64,000 bases of DNA. It comes from Blasia pusilla. Taxonomy: Eukaryota > Marchantiophyta > Marchantiopsida > Blasiales. Both the position numbers and the translations under genes were made by a program. The notes beneath the pieces are model-generated. The model was not told the origin of the DNA. It was given only the letters and a program-made list of their open reading frames with translations, and ran no database searches. Shown here piece by piece: positions 34,401-48,284 of the stretch; positions within the stretch are counted from its first letter, which is position 1, and each line of letters starts with the position of its first letter. The stretch lies in assembly GCA_050084515.1 (NCBI GenBank), contig CM114271.1, forward strand, positions 65,596,001 to 65,660,000. The letters run 5' to 3'.

Positions 34401-37400
34401 TTACAAGGGATACTCCTTTTGTAAAATGTTAAGTTCCCTGCGCTCACAAGCATTCAGCAGTTCCCAGCGAGCCGCACAACTGCTGTCAAGTCCAAGTTTA
34501 GATGTGTCAGAATGATGATGATAATCTCACAAACTAAGGACTGACTACCAGTCAATTACCCTGTGATTTGAAGGGAGATCCAAAAAAGGTGTACCTGAGA
34601 GAGATTTTCAAGTAATCCCAGACATTATCTGCCTTCGGATTCATCCCAAGAGCCCGCACATAATATCGAATCGATTCCTCATATCGACCCTGTCAATATG
34701 GAGAACGTAGTGTTTTAGATGAACTAGAATCAACTCCAGTAGATGCAACAGCAAGTACTCAGACCACAACAGTTTGTGACACAAATGAGAGCAACTTGCA
34801 AGATGGATCCATTTCCTGACATGCATGGGTTGTACATTGCTTAAGCTCATTTTGCACCCAAGAAACTTTTCCCGCATCCTAGATCTTGAATTTCTTTGAT
34901 CTGGTTCATGTCAAATGTCCACTTGTATCTCCTACATGATTTGCTCTTAGGCAGTAGACTTCAAACCCATAGTTTTCCCAATTTTCATTGACTGAGGTTA
35001 AGGAGGAGCAGGCCCGAGTAAACAGAGAGTAGCTCACTTAGTCAGTAATACTGACACTTATGACCCCAGCATCGACCTCTACCACCCATTTCCATCCCAA
35101 CTGGTTCATTGTTCAACTTCGGTGTTTACAAACCTGATTTGCATAGCCGATGCCCATATTCGACCATGCTCGCACATAGTTGGGTTTAAGGTCCAGAGCC
35201 TGCACCGAAAAATGTTATTGCCTACTTCAACTAGATCAACTGAAAAAAAAAGACATGTAAAGGGCATGAAACTGGTGCATCAATTTCCCATTGAGCAAAG
35301 AGTTTGACATGCAATAACTGGTCTACATCCACTTCAGCACAGAATCCAGTTCAGTATTCAGAGCTCGATGCAAAGAACAAAACTTCCTCAGAAATGAGTA
35401 GCAATAATTCAAAGCATGAAGATGATACCTGTTGATAGGCATAAATGGCATCAGCACTCCGTGCACTGTTAGCTTGAGTAGCACCAAGCTTATTCCATAA
35501 TGAATAATCACGAGGCTTTAATTTCAGTGCTGTTTGAAAACTCTCAATGGCTTTATCATATTCCCTTGACAGATTGTAAAGAACCCCTAAAACTGTATGT
35601 ACATCTCCATCTTCTGGTGACATCAACCCAGCTTCGTTCACCATCGCAGTCACCTGCAGGGCAATATCATCATATTGACTCTCTTTGTTCTTTAAATCTG
35701 GTAATACTACTTCCAGATTTGAAGTAGTATTACTTCTTTAAATCACTGTACAAAAAAAACTAAATGAGAACTTCCTCCTAATGAGATGATCTTTTATAGC
35801 AAAAGTGTGTAAGACATGCTTGGATATTAGGACGTCTCAAAATTATGCCTTCAGTGTAAGGCCTCAATGTCTGTATTTTATTTTATGGTTTTTGCCCGTT
35901 TCTAGTGCGTCGTGCCGGAGTATGTGGACCCACTCAGTTTACGGCCTGGACTTCTCCCCTAACTCCCAACCATTTAATTTGGAACTAGTCAAAATAACGT
36001 CACCTTGCAAATTCACACACCATCAGACCCAGAAATGTGCCATCGTCATTTTATAGCCAAATGTGACGGAGACGTAGTCTTCAATGAGATGCCATATTAG
36101 TTGCAACAGATTGCCCCCGATTCATTTGCAAAATAGGTAATGCCACACACAATAGTAGGAAGAGGACTACATACCTCTGCATGACTTAGATACTGATTAG
36201 GATCCTGTGGCACAAGCTTGCTGTATCTAGGGTGATGTTGCAGCCAACCACCAAGGTACCGCAAGGCTTCAGCTTGCTCCAACTCTGTAAGAAATTAGTT
36301 TGAATTTAATTCACACAATCCATTTTGTCCAAAACGATCCTAAATTCTTCACCCTGAGAGGAGATGTTTCTTAGGGTCCAAAACTGCCAAAAATTGCTTG
36401 GAACTTTGAGGCTTTGCTGAACATGCACGCGCTACTTTCCCTTCAAGATTTTTAAGCAATTGTTGCAGAGCTGCACTACACAATTAAGTCTTTTTGACTC
36501 ACATTTAATTTGATTACTATGAGAGCCAAGCTCTCAGTGCAGGGCATGGTTTTGTCTACAATGAAATTCTGAGAATGGGTTTCCTCATAAAGTGAAACTC
36601 ACGACTTCACCGAGACATTCTCCTTCAAAGTCATCACTTTATGAGCCCAGAAATACCTGGACAAGGAATGTAAAGAACAAAACGCACCATTTGTGTGACC
36701 AACACCTAGGGCTAGTAGGACCTCCAAATTGGTGGGATCTGCATCCCTTGCTCGCACCATTGACGCAATTGCCTAACAAATGCATTATCCTTGTCATCAG
36801 AGCAGTACAGCAACACAAGTGCTTTATAATTATCAAACTTTCCATCACTACATTCCTTGACTCACCAAGCCCCTGCTAAGTGACCTCATCCCTCAATTCT
36901 GCTGATTTATTTATCTGCTGCTACCAAACTGCTACATGGACTTGTTCATCAATCTACTTCAAACTTCCAGTTCCAATAATTTCTGCGTCTCACAGCATGT
37001 TTGATTATTCTTTACAGGAAAACAAACTCATGTTGAACCACTTTAATTCTTCATCTCTTTCCAGATTTGATAAAAATCACAACGATACTATGATCCATCT
37101 TGTACCTGTTTGTCATCGTCATTTTCTGCATGTGTGATACCAAGGAGACGCCAACCTTCAGAGTTTTCAGGATTTTTCAACAACTCAGCTTCCAATGCTA
37201 GCACTGCTTCACTCAGCAAACCTCGACGAAAAAGTTCTTGACCTTCTTTGAGAGGGTTTGGATGCCCGACATAAGGATTTTGATCAGAGAACACATACAG
37301 CCATCTTGAAGAACTTGATTGACTTTGTTCCCCTGCAATCTGATCCCCGACAAACCTGTATGTGTAAAGTCATCAATCATCCATCACAAACCACACATGT

Positions 37401-40400
37401 ACATGGGGGGAGAGGAATAAAAAATGCTCTCCACAATGAGACACCTCACACTTAGCTATAATTAGTGCTGCAACGCCCATGAAGGCATCTAAACATCAAA
37501 ACAAATTCATCAATTCAAACCTACTTGTCGTATGAGTCTAGCCAACTCTCATGAGAGCCATCTCCAAAAGGATTCTTGGACACTTGCTCTGCAAATTCAT
37601 CTGCCCAGTCTTGGACTTGAAGTCGTGTGAAGTCTTTCACCCAATCATCGCTTGTTGATGAAGCTTCTTGATTTTTGCGATCAAACTCATTGGCCCATGT
37701 ATCCCCCCGATGATGCTGCACCCAAATATTAGACCTTCTCAGTGCAAAGCCGTGAAGACTGAATAGATATGACTAATCACTTTGTAAAAGGCTCAAAAAA
37801 CTACATGCACACAAGTCTTCTTCCTCAAAAGGAATTTAGAATCTTCTTCTACATTGTAGATCTGTACTACATTCGATGACTTCACACCTCTCCATAGTTT
37901 TATCTTGTTACACACTGTGACTCATTTCTTCAATACATCTTTAAGCACGCTGGATCAACTGGTGCAATCTGATGACCAATATCGCTACCTTTTAGCCTTG
38001 GAAGCTCACCAGTCACTAGAAAATAGAAGCTGAAGCTGCTAGACACAAACAGAGCTTCAAGCACATTATCACTATACTCACGTTTAACATTAAACTTTAT
38101 GCCGAATAATTGCTACAAAACCAACCATCTTCCCAAAAGCAAGATTTCTACATATGCTGCTTGCAAGAACTGAAACGTTGTCCTGGTCCATAGTATCACA
38201 TTAACCTTGGATCATAGATCATATAACTGCTTTTAAGGACTCTACACAAGAAAATAAACTCTGCTGTGACTTATCAAAATGCAGTGACAACTCTTGGAAA
38301 AGGAGTGGAGCAAAAACTTTATCAAGAGCCAACCTCTCCAGCTGTAAATTCAGCTGCCCATGATTCGCCAGGTGGCAGATGTTGCTGATCAAATTCATTG
38401 GCCCAGCCATTTGCAACACCCGGCTTGACCTGATTGTCCTCTACAATCAGTTCTCCTCGGCTCATCTTCGAAACAAACTGAAGAAATTTTGAATTCTGCA
38501 TAAAGAAATTATGAAAATGAAGTAAGAGATGTATCTCGACAGTAAGAATTTTGTAAAAGAAGGGTCCTACCAAAGCCATACTCTGATTAGAGAAATAAAC
38601 AGCTGCTCTTCTTAGGGGCAAACAGCGTTTTCTGGGCTTCTTCTTATATGGAGTCGAACCTGAAACTTTGGGTCTTGGTTTTGGGACAGAGTTTCCATCA
38701 ACGACCTTGTCTGCCCCAATGCTGCCACATTGCTAAGTTCTCCATTGATGTACTGCCCTCTGGCTGTCAATTGCTGCTGATGCTGTGCACACAGGTACAA
38801 ACCATGCATGAAGAAGTCAGACCTCTCTAAGAGCCATCCCAAGTTTCTTACCAACTTTGAAGCTGTTGACAGCAAAGCTACATGACACATGAATTTTACT
38901 CTTCAGTATCATGGAAATCCAATGACCTCATCAAATTGGTCCGCCCAGGAGCTACTGTCTTGCTGAGCTTGGAATTCTTGGGCCCATTGTCCAGGCTCAG
39001 AACCTCTGTATCGTTGATGAAAATCCTCTGCCCACTGATCAGGCATCGGGCCCATGGGCCTTTGTCCATGTATTTCATTCCAGTATCCTTCAAGTTCTGA
39101 GTTCCGGCCACCAATTGGCTCCCGATACCTTAGATCATTTTCAATATCCAAGGATTGCAATAAAGCATTAACCTGCACAGTCAACTACACCTTAGAAGCA
39201 GGTTTTGCCAAATCAAAGGGATGCCTTTTGACACCTTATTGTTTCTGAAGTTGATACTTTTACAATCCAAAATTGCAGACTTTAAATCTTAAGAAGATGA
39301 AGGACAAAGTGACACACTAAGGAGAAAAACTTGAATATGGTCATATCAACTAGACAGGAGTAAGTATACTAATTTTTACTGTTTCATAAAGTCTACTCTT
39401 GCCCTCAACAGCTACAGGTCATTACTACATTGGAATAGATTGATACTTCAGTGGGTGCATCATTCAATGTGAAGATAACCTTCAAGGTGCTAATAGTTTT
39501 ACACAAATCTTAAAAGTAAACAAAATCTTGTTCAAATATTATCAGACAATGAGTCCAGATTCAGGTAATTCTTCTGGGGTAACTCACAAAACAATTCACT
39601 TAGTTCAAGCACCATATCCTTAGTTTAATATTTGGGTTGACAGATTATTCCCTTCTTCTGATGTATTTCATCTTTGGTATGTAGCTTACTTGAGCATTGA
39701 CGTATTCATCCCCCCTATTAGCAAAAAAGTGTCGTGCCATGATGCTGCTACGGTCACGTATACGCCTCTTATCAGCTTCAGATAGACCAAGTTCTGGAAG
39801 GCGAACTGCATGAAATGGAGCCTCTCCACGACTACTATCCAGGAATGACCGTAAAAATCCTGATAGTACCCTTTGAGGGGGTGCTGCACAAGACAAGACT
39901 TTTTGTTAGGTCTTTGACCCATATACTCCATGATACCAACACCCACACTAGGACTTTGATTCGGAAAGTTGTGTTATGCTTCGAGGTAATTGTGAGAGAA
40001 TTGGTATTTAACAAGTGGATTGAGAGATTCATTCAGAATTTTGGGGAATAGGCAAAATGTGGCTTCAAAGTAAGACTTGGGGAATAAACTAATGAGACTT
40101 GCTCATGCGTATTCCTAAATTTTCAAAAGTGCTCAAGCAAATAATTTTGAAAATGAGCTAACAAAAAGTAGTCCCTGACACTGGAGGAAAGCACACTGGG
40201 AAGATGAAATCCAAAGTTCAGACAAATGTCTCATATATGGCAGCAAAACTGACCATCTAAGTTCAGTTGCTGTTGAATCGGTGAACCAGCTTCTTGCATA
40301 AAGGATTGAAAATCTCTGACCGATAGTTCTTGTCCAGGTGGGAATGTATTAATTGGCGGTCCCACACGTCCATTCAGGGCATCACCCCAAGCGTCTGCAA

Positions 40401-41912
40401 ATCCTCCATCTTCAATCTTACCAAAGTTTTGTAAAAATGATGACCCCTGTGCAGACAGATTGAAACAACGAGCGTACCATTAAAGCATCTAAAGCAGATA
40501 TGCAAATCCTCCAAGAGTCCAAATCTCCCAGGTTTCAGTCAGATATCACATGAAATAGTTAACATCTTCTGCACTTGAGAAATAGCAACAGCCGACATCA
40601 TCAGTATACAGATACTCATACTAAAGTTTCCTGATCATTGTGAGACTCCTGGAGCTGCAATCAATTCCTCAAGTCCATCGTTTTGCCACTCCCACTTCAT
40701 TTTACTTGAGACATAATTCCAAATACAATCGCAGTTTATGAAGCGTGACATCATGAGTGCTGAAGAACCGAAGGCAGTAAATTCGACTGTTATTTCTCCT
40801 GGGAAGTACCACCCGTCGGGTTTGCTCCATTGTATGGAAAACGATTGTTAAGGACAACTTGGAGCGCCATATTTATCAGAATGGATAGAATGAATCCATA
40901 ATCACAGAGAATATCAAAATTCGCTCCTAAGAAAAGCTAAAGAAAACCAGCCTCGCGTCAAAATACAAGCATACTTGAGATGAACCAAGCACTTTTTTCT
41001 TCTTTGCTTAATTTTTTATGTCCTCCAATCCTCAAGAACAGGTTGAATTAAGGTTCCTTTTGAATAATCTGGTTGCAAGTTGTTCAAACATCGAGTATCC
41101 AAGGCAAAAGTCTGCAGCACAAAACCAGGCTCACTTCGACGACGAACGCTCAGTGAAACAAAAATAAAGATGGAGAATATACTTGAGCTGTGGCCCGCGG
41201 ATCAAGCTCATTTTCGTACTCTGATCCTGGGAGAGAGGTCAGCGGTCTTCCACCAAAGTCTGTTGATAATTGGCCTGGTCCCGCCAATCTAGGGAGCTCT
41301 TTCAACCGATCCTGTACACAACTCACAAATTCAGAATTCCAGTAAGGGCTGTGAATCATACTCCGGTGCAAAAGGAACCGACGAGGATAAGCATGGAGAC
41401 AGAGAGGTTCCACACATCCCAGACACCTAAAACCTCATCCAAATCGTGTGATAGTCAGTTGGAATTTAGCGAGCATTTTTTGCAGCTGAAGACCACAATC
41501 CAATTCTCCGGTAGGAAATTTCACAAAAGCGTACCCTAGATTTGATTACATGTCTCTGCATCTACTTTACTGCCTCCCCGGAGCATTATTACCTGAATCG
41601 CTCAGCTAAATCAAGACCAGGAAACACAAAACTCGATGCTGAAATTCAACCTACCAGTTCCAATTCCACAGACTTCCATATTCCATCGGAAGTACAATTC
41701 CAAAAATCACCGACGCTCAGAAGAAGGACTACAGTACAGCTAGTTCCACCTTCAATTCCACTCCAAAGCACATCTTCAGTACGTACCTGAGTCTTTGACG
41801 CACCACCAATAAGATTCTCAACGAGACCGCCGAGAGGATTCGATGACGAGGCCCCATCGGATCCAGGCACCGCGCAGGCACCGCCTCCCAACACCAAATC
41901 CCTCAACGCCAT
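34401..41912 (-). CDS. PEX5: Peroxisomal targeting signal 1 receptor PEX5 (15 exons, 757 aa)
   Basis: PEX5 is the cycling cytosolic receptor that binds C-terminal SKL-type signals and carries matrix enzymes to the peroxisomal docking complex. Exons, in order: 41787-41912, 41183-41311, 40254-40446, 39690-39883, 38927-39172, 38660-38782, 38334-38495, 37525-37715, 37106-37355, 36688-36772, 36175-36284, 35429-35653, 35134-35199, 34595-34689, 34401-34479. All introns are GT-AG and phases join without a break, giving 2274 bp. The start MALRDLVLGGGACAVPG has the conserved Cys13 used for ubiquitin-dependent recycling. Residues about 261-453 hold nine WxxxF/Y motifs (WAEDF, WAQEF, WADQF, WANEF, WAAEF, WANEF, WVKDF, WADEF, WLDSY) for PEX14/PEX13 binding. 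From about residue 475 the TPR domain follows (NPYVGHPNPLKEGQELF, YNLSREYDKAIESFQTALKL, YSLWNKLGATQANS), ending LQKEYPL. Length is close to that of plant orthologues. It appears functional. The last intron has a CAGCAG tandem acceptor; the second AG fits the family best. Confidence 0.95.
35701..35733. repeat. Hairpin in a PEX5 intron
   Basis: GTAATACTACTTC (35701-35713) and its exact reverse complement (35721-35733) flank a 7-base loop, inside the intron between exons 11 and 12. Confidence 0.75.
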
Positions 41913-42330
41913 CGCCAGATTCTTTCTTCTGCGACTTCGCCAAATTTTCGGCGATTCCGAGCGTCAAACGTCAGAGAAAACGGACATCGTTCACATCATA
42001 CACTTGCCGAGAAGTCTACACCTCCCCCCGATGCGTTCTGTGCCCGCTTCGACCGTCTCTCATTCTTCTCTCGTGCTCTGGAGCGCGACTTCTGCTTCAC
42101 CATATCCGCTTTTCCCAATTCCCCTCTGCACCCTCTCTCTCTCCCATACATTTCTCTTCTCTCTCCTCCCCTCCGTTGCATTCCGCGCGTCTCCGAACTA
42201 AACGACAAAATATCCTCTTAGTCGGTGAAGGCCGAGAGATATTCCTATTACGGACACTGCATCGGATGGTGAATATGGCGCCAGGCAGGCGCGTTTGCGC
42301 GCACCGCTGCTGCAGTCGACAATGATATCC
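41913..42330 (-). promoter_or_regulatory. PEX5 5' leader and promoter region
   Basis: Sequence upstream of the PEX5 ATG is GC-rich relative to the window and pyrimidine-rich on the plus strand (CTCTCTCTCTCCC near 42135), that is GA-rich on the coding strand, a usual feature of plant 5' UTRs. No TATA box was assigned with confidence. Confidence 0.45.
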
Positions 42331-43346
42331 GGAAACGACAAAAAATGGCCCTAAGTTCATGTGGGCCGGCTTGTGGTACCTGGGGAGTAAGTCTAATTGC
42401 CGGCAATATACACCGGGAAGTTCGAATTAACGGCTACGACTACATGGAACAAACCAGCATGTGGCCTTTTCCTTGGAGACGGGAAAGGAGGGAAAAGTAA
42501 TTATTACATATTCGTAGAGGACCCGTGGATAATGAAAAAAGTCAGTGAACGGAAATTAAGGCCGTAAGGTATGAATGTGTCAAGCGTCACGCACATACCA
42601 TGACCCCATGTACCTCCAACCAAAGATGTCCATCCTTTACGCCATGCCAACATGAGGCTATGAGAGAGTGCTCATATTGAGCTATGGACATGCAAGAAGA
42701 GTGGTGTGGGAGACCTATCTAGGATATGATGAATGGGAATGGTAAATTTAGGGCTTTGGCCTCAAAGTGATGGAGAGGAGGTTGCAAGTGCAAGGTAGCG
42801 TTGTTGGAGGGGTGTCCAACACCTATCTCATATAGGTGTGGGTGGGAATCGGGAGTTTTTTTTGGGTTCAAGTGATATGGGAATAAGTTAAAGGTAAGGG
42901 TTAGAAATGCTATTAGGATGGAGGGTAGGGTTGTTGTGAGGTAGGAAAATACCTAGAAAGTTGTTCTTGTCAAAGCCTTTTAGCTTTGTGCAAGAAAGGT
43001 ATGTTGTGGTGCCAAATGCCTACCTCTCTTGAATAATGAGTTTAAAAAACATTATGATCGATTGATTCAATGTAAGAAAATAGACTTGTGTTGATCATAG
43101 AGCACTCTATATCCCTTAACACATAATATTGATAGTTGTATATATTCCTCACCTCCTCGAATAAGTTATTCCAACTTTGTTGTGTCTTGCTTTGGTAGTT
43201 CTTCAATTTTCTTAGGATGACAATCTATACCATTATGGGACAGTGCCCCCTTGATTTTTAACCAACTCTTCTTTTGACACTTGGCCTTATTTTCCAATAG
43301 GATCGCTTGAGTTAAATCTTGGTTAATAATTTTGGGGGCCAGTTAA
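42330..43346. other. Intergenic stretch between PEX5 and the copia element
   Basis: No recognisable gene. A sequence near 43230 (TACCATTATGGGACAGTGCC.CCTTGATTT) may be a very diverged Helitron-like start. Confidence 0.45.
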
Positions 43347-43658
43347 TATTGAAGATTGAGTTACAGTCAAACTCACCAGGCACCTGAACTGCTAGATTTG
43401 GTACTCACACGAAGTAGGGAAACTTAATCGTGGTTAGTCAATTAAGCGCGATTATCTTAACTAGGGTTAGTGAAGCACAATTAGTCTAACTCGAGACTAT
43501 GGTTAAGGTTAGGGTTAGGATTTCTTGTACATACCCTATATAATTGAGAAGAGGACCAGCCTCCACTCATTCTCTTATTGCAAATTTCATTCTCTATGGT
43601 GGTGTGTGTGTATGAGAGTCGTTTTCCACCAATTATGCTTGTTTAACAGTTTTCCATA
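43347..43658 (+). repeat. 5' LTR of copia element
   Basis: 312 bp, collinear with 48272-48583. Contains CCTATATAATTGAGA, a probable TATA box about 115 bases before its end. Includes repeats of GGTTAGGGTTAGG. Confidence 0.9.
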
Positions 43659-44209
43659 TGGTATAAGAGCAATAGATGAACATCGCTTGAAATTCTTGGT
43701 GTTTGAGGAAAGAAGAGAGACAAGAGAAGGCACAATTTTAGTTTGGGAGAAGGAAATTTTATTCAGAGCTTAGTGGGTGCAGATTTCAGCTGGAGCTTTG
43801 ACGGTGATAAAACTTTGGAGGCATTTTTTAGGGCTTTCCCAATCGATTTAGCCATCTGGGTCCGCAACGGCTAGAACAATGCCAAAGGTTGGTTCTAGCT
43901 ATCTTATAGAGCTCGTTGAGAGCTTTCCAACGCACCCAAAATCGTTTGATTATGACATTTTGAGCTCCTGCAACAACAACTTCAGTGTAAGAAAGTGCAA
44001 TTAGTAAAGCAAAATCGTGCAGTTTGCTCTCTATAGGCCAATTTTGACCAGTTCTTTCATACAATTGATCAATTTTGGCAAATTTCAGGTCAATTTCTAT
44101 ATATGAGTGGTCTATGCTTCAATTGGAGCAATAGAAAGCCTAAAATTATGTTTTTGTGAGTGTAATCATTCGTCATGGAGTATTCCTCTACAACAATCAC
44201 AAGTGAGAA

Positions 44210-45230
44210 GCTAGAATTACCATGTTTGGAAGTTTCGGATGAAACAATTTCTCATGGTTCAAGAATTATGGGAGCTTGTCTCAGATGATGAGGCCAAACT
44301 ACAAGGTGACTCAACAGACTTGAATGTTCGCGATTGGAACAAACGTGCAAGGCAAGTAATCCACTACATTTCAATAACGATCAGTTCGCTAATGATAGGT
44401 CACATTCAAGATGTTGATACTTTGAAGGAGCCCTGGGATGTATTGGAAAAGCCGTTCCAAACATCTACAAAGGCCAGAAAGCTTCAATTGAAACAACAAT
44501 TGAACAAAGTGAGGAAAGGATCACAAAGCATCAATGATTATATTTTGAGTATTAGACATATTGTTGATTAGTTGAACAACATTGGAATGACAATAGAAGA
44601 TGATGATCTAGTTTTGTTCATTCTTCAAAGCCTTCCAAAGGATTACAAGCCCTTTGAGACCTCTATCTCTGTGAGAAAGAAGTATCCAACCTTTCAAGAG
44701 TAAGTCTTACTATTGATCGGTGAAGAGATGCGCCTAGTCGGCAACGGTAGCTCGTCTAGTCTGCAAGAGAGTGCACTATTTGTAGATTATGGATCAAACA
44801 AAGGTAGGGGTCATGGCATAAACTTCTATGGTCATGGTGGATACCAAGCATATGGAGGAAGAGACACTCAATATAACGTCACTCAATCAACTACAAATCA
44901 GTACCACACACAATCACAAGGTGGTGATGGTGGGAACCGTTGGGGTCGAGGTCAAGAGCAGAGGGTCCTCGGATCTTGCAATTACTATGGCATAAGGGGT
45001 CACTATGCAAAGTTTTACTTCAAGAAGAAGGCAGATATGAAAACATGAGCCTTACAACAACAAAACTATATAGAGTAACAACACCAAGAGTAGTACTAAG
45101 AACAACAACATTCACAAACGGAGCATCTCTTGGTCATGACTCATCATATGGGAGTACTGGTCAAGAAGACTTGATAGCACGTTGGTATATTGAATCTGAT
45201 GCATCAAATCACATGACCTCATAAGCTAAA
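44210..45230 (+). pseudogene. Copia gag and protease region
   Basis: Frames 44239-44571 and 44713-45048 encode a UBN2-type gag (KEPWDVLEKPFQTSTKARKL, QLNKVRKGSQSINDYILSI). The nucleic-acid knuckle is degraded: CNYYGIRGHYAKFYF lacks two of the usual Cys. The protease site follows at about 45180-45224 as WYIESDASNHMTS, where active copies usually have D-S-G. TAG stops interrupt the frame. Confidence 0.82.
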
Positions 45231-45539
45231 TGGTTCAGTAGTTTGGAGCCGGTGAAAGATCCTGCAATTGTGCTCACAAGTGATGACACTCAACATCATA
45301 TCACGCATACCGGTAAAGTTCCAATAGTATCAGATGGTCTTTGTGCTCTTGGAAATGTTCTCTATGTTCCTACCATTGCAAGAAATCTGATTTCTGTATG
45401 ACAGATAGTAAAACTTGGTTATCGAGTGAAGTTTAGTGCAGATGGTTATTTCATAAAAATAATGGATGACCAGACTACGATAGCCAAAGGAACTAGATCT
45501 GGCAGAATGTTCAAATTAGATGTTTCTATGCTAGAGATT

Positions 45540-46580
45540 TAAACAGCAATATATCACAGATCTAGATGTCTCGCATAAAAGAATTGGAGATATGAATCTT
45601 CAAAGATTACAGAGTCTTTCATCATCTAATATAGTAATAGGACTTCCTAAATTAGCAAGTCTTGCTACGTTAGAGGTATGTCCTGCTTGCCAATTTGGAA
45701 AACAAGTTAGATTTCTTTTTCCAAAGCAAGGTAGACAAGCATCCAAGATATTGGAGTTGATCCATGGTGATGTGTGGATAGCATCATAACATAGCCTTAG
45801 TGGTTGCCAGTACTTTGTTTCATGTATTGATGACTTCTCTAGGTATATATGGGGATACTTTCTTAAAGCCAAGTCAGAGGTATTCTCAGTGTTCTAAATA
45901 TTCAGAGTTCTAGTAGAGAAGGAGAGTGGAGGAGACATTCTGAAATTACGTTGTGATGGAGGAGGAGAGTATCTTTCAACGGAGTTTGATGATTATTTAT
46001 ATCAGAATGGCATCCAACGTCAATTGACTTACCGTTACACTCCACAACAAAATAGAGTTGTTGAGAGAAAGAATCGACATATTACTGAAGCGACATGAGC
46101 TATGCTGAATGAGAAGAATATGCCTAAGGTGTATTGGGCAGAGGTTGTAGCATAAGCAGTCTTCTTAATCAACCAAACTCCAACAGCATGAGTTCATGAT
46201 AAAACTCCATTCAAAGTCTTTATAGGAAGTAAACCTGATTTTTTTCTTCTTGAAAGTATTTGGTTGTATTTGTTATGCTCATGTTTCTTTTGAGAGACGT
46301 CAGAAATTAGACCTCAAGTCTGAAAGATGTATCTTCATTGACTATGTTGATAGAACTAAGGGGTATAAGTGCTATATTCCATCCTCTAGGCAACTTATTA
46401 TTGGTCAGGATGTTATCTTTGATGAGCTAAAGTCATGGTATGCTCCATCTGAGCCTATTCCACCTCTAAACTCGTATGTTAAGGGGAAGAATATGACTGT
46501 AAACCACCAGACATTGTCTTTAACTTCCCTAAGTACTAGTGCAAGATTAGGAGAGATTCATCAATTAAATTTGTGAGTCC
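45540..46580 (+). pseudogene. Copia integrase
   Basis: The GAG-pre-integrase zinc region is at 45592-45789 (VCPACQFGKQVRF, ELIHGDVW). The core continues with GGGEYLSTEFDDYLYQNGI and YTPQQNRVVERKNRHI, carrying the D and E residues, and the 46250-46576 frame (KVFGCICYAHVSFERRQKLD, KGYKCYIPSSRQ) is the integrase C-terminus. Several in-frame stops. Confidence 0.83.
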
Positions 46581-46739
46581 ATGGACGGGAAGAGTACGTA
46601 TTCAGTCTGTTGACACTAGTCAGATCTCGAGTCAGGTGTTAGAGGCATCTATCTCTGAACAATAACTTCATAGATCAAGTAGAGTTACATATCCAATTCA
46701 TAGATTAATAAATGAAGGTTTCCTTACGATACATCATGC

Positions 46740-48284
46740 ATATATGATGACTATCCTTCAAGAACAAGAGCCGAGTTATTTTGAAGAAGCTGCAAGTAAA
46801 GTCAAATGGATTGAAGTTATGGAGAAAGAGCTTGCTGCATTAAGACATCAACAGACATGGGCGCTGGTTGATATACCTTCCGATAAGGAAGTTATTGGTT
46901 GCAAATGGGTTTAAAAAATCAAGCGTAATCAAGATGGTATAATTAACAGATACAAAGCGAGATTGGTGGATAAGGGCTATGCACAACAATGTGGTATCGA
47001 TTATGAGGAAACATTTAACCCTATTACAAAGATGGCGACTACGAGAATAGTGCTTGTAGTTGCAGTAAGTAAGAAGTGGAGATTACATCACATGGACGTC
47101 AAGAATGCCTTCTTGAATTGAGATCTATATGAGGAGATATATATGACTCAACCACCTGGATACGAACATCCCAAGTTTCATTTTGGAATGCGGGTTGAAG
47201 AAAGCTCCATACGGACTCAAACAAGCTCCAAGAGCTTGGTATGGCAAGATTACATACGTCCTACAAGAGTTGGGTTTTAGGATATGTGATTCTGACTCCT
47301 CGTTATATGTCTTGAGAGGACAAGATCATACGGTTCTCATTGTGTTGTATGTTGACAATCTCTTGATTAGTGGGAGTATTGAAGAAATGGTACAACAAAT
47401 CAAGCTTAAGTTACAAGCAAAATTTGATATGAAGGACTTGGGAGAACTCAAGTACTTCCTTGGTATTGAGTTTATCAAGGTTGGAGAGAGCATGTGGTTA
47501 CTATAACGACAATATGCTCTTCATATGCTTTCAAAATATGGTATGACGGCTTGTAAGCCAATCTCTACACCGTTGGACCAGAGTGTAAAGTTAAGAGTGG
47601 ATGAAGGAGAGTTTCTTGCAGATTCTAATATGTACAAGCGCATGGTTGGAAGTTTGATCTATCTAATTATAACCAGACCAGATCTGAGTTATGATATTGG
47701 CCTAGTGAGCCAATTTATGCAAGCACCTCGAAAACCTCACCTTGATAATGTAAGGAGGATTATGCGGTATGTGAAATTATTTATTCAATTTGGGCTTCAA
47801 AGATGGTGATTGAGCAGGAAGCGTGTCTAATTGACACTCCACATCTGGTTATTGACTTACTTTGGGAAGTGCAGCTATAAGTTCGACTTCAAAGAAGCAA
47901 CCTAGAGTTGGTTTATCTTCAACAGAAGCTGAGTACAAAGGAGCAACCAATACAGCATGTGAGGTGGTGTGGCTTCATCGATTATTTGTTGAGATTGGTG
48001 TTAGTAACTTAGGACCTAATGTAATATATGCAGATAATATTAGTAGCATTAAGTTTGCTAATAACCATGTGTTTCATGCTCGTACAAAGCACGTTGAGGT
48101 GCACTATCATTTTATCAGAGAGAAAGTGCTTGCAGGGGAAATTGATCTTGTGTATATAGGTACAGATCAGCAAATTGCTGACATCTTTACAAAGGCATTG
48201 TCTAGAGATAAGTTTGAGATGTTTAGAAATTATTTAGGCGTTAGAGATATCGATATGAGCTTAAGGAGGAGTATTGAAGATTGA
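46740..48284 (+). pseudogene. Copia reverse transcriptase and RNase H
   Basis: Recognisable are [31 protein letters not shown] followed by a stop, KKAPYGLKQAPRAWYGKI and the active-site box YVDNLLISG, where the usual YVDD is YVDN. RNase H includes LSSTEAEYKGATNTACEVVW and ends IADIFTKALSRDKFEMFRNY. Stops at about 46914, 47118 and 47504 show that it is dead. Confidence 0.87.

Noticed and set aside
41843-42325. Plus-strand 160-codon frame
   Set aside because: Overlaps PEX5 exon 1 and its leader in antisense; low-complexity Ser/Leu-rich product from a CT-rich leader.
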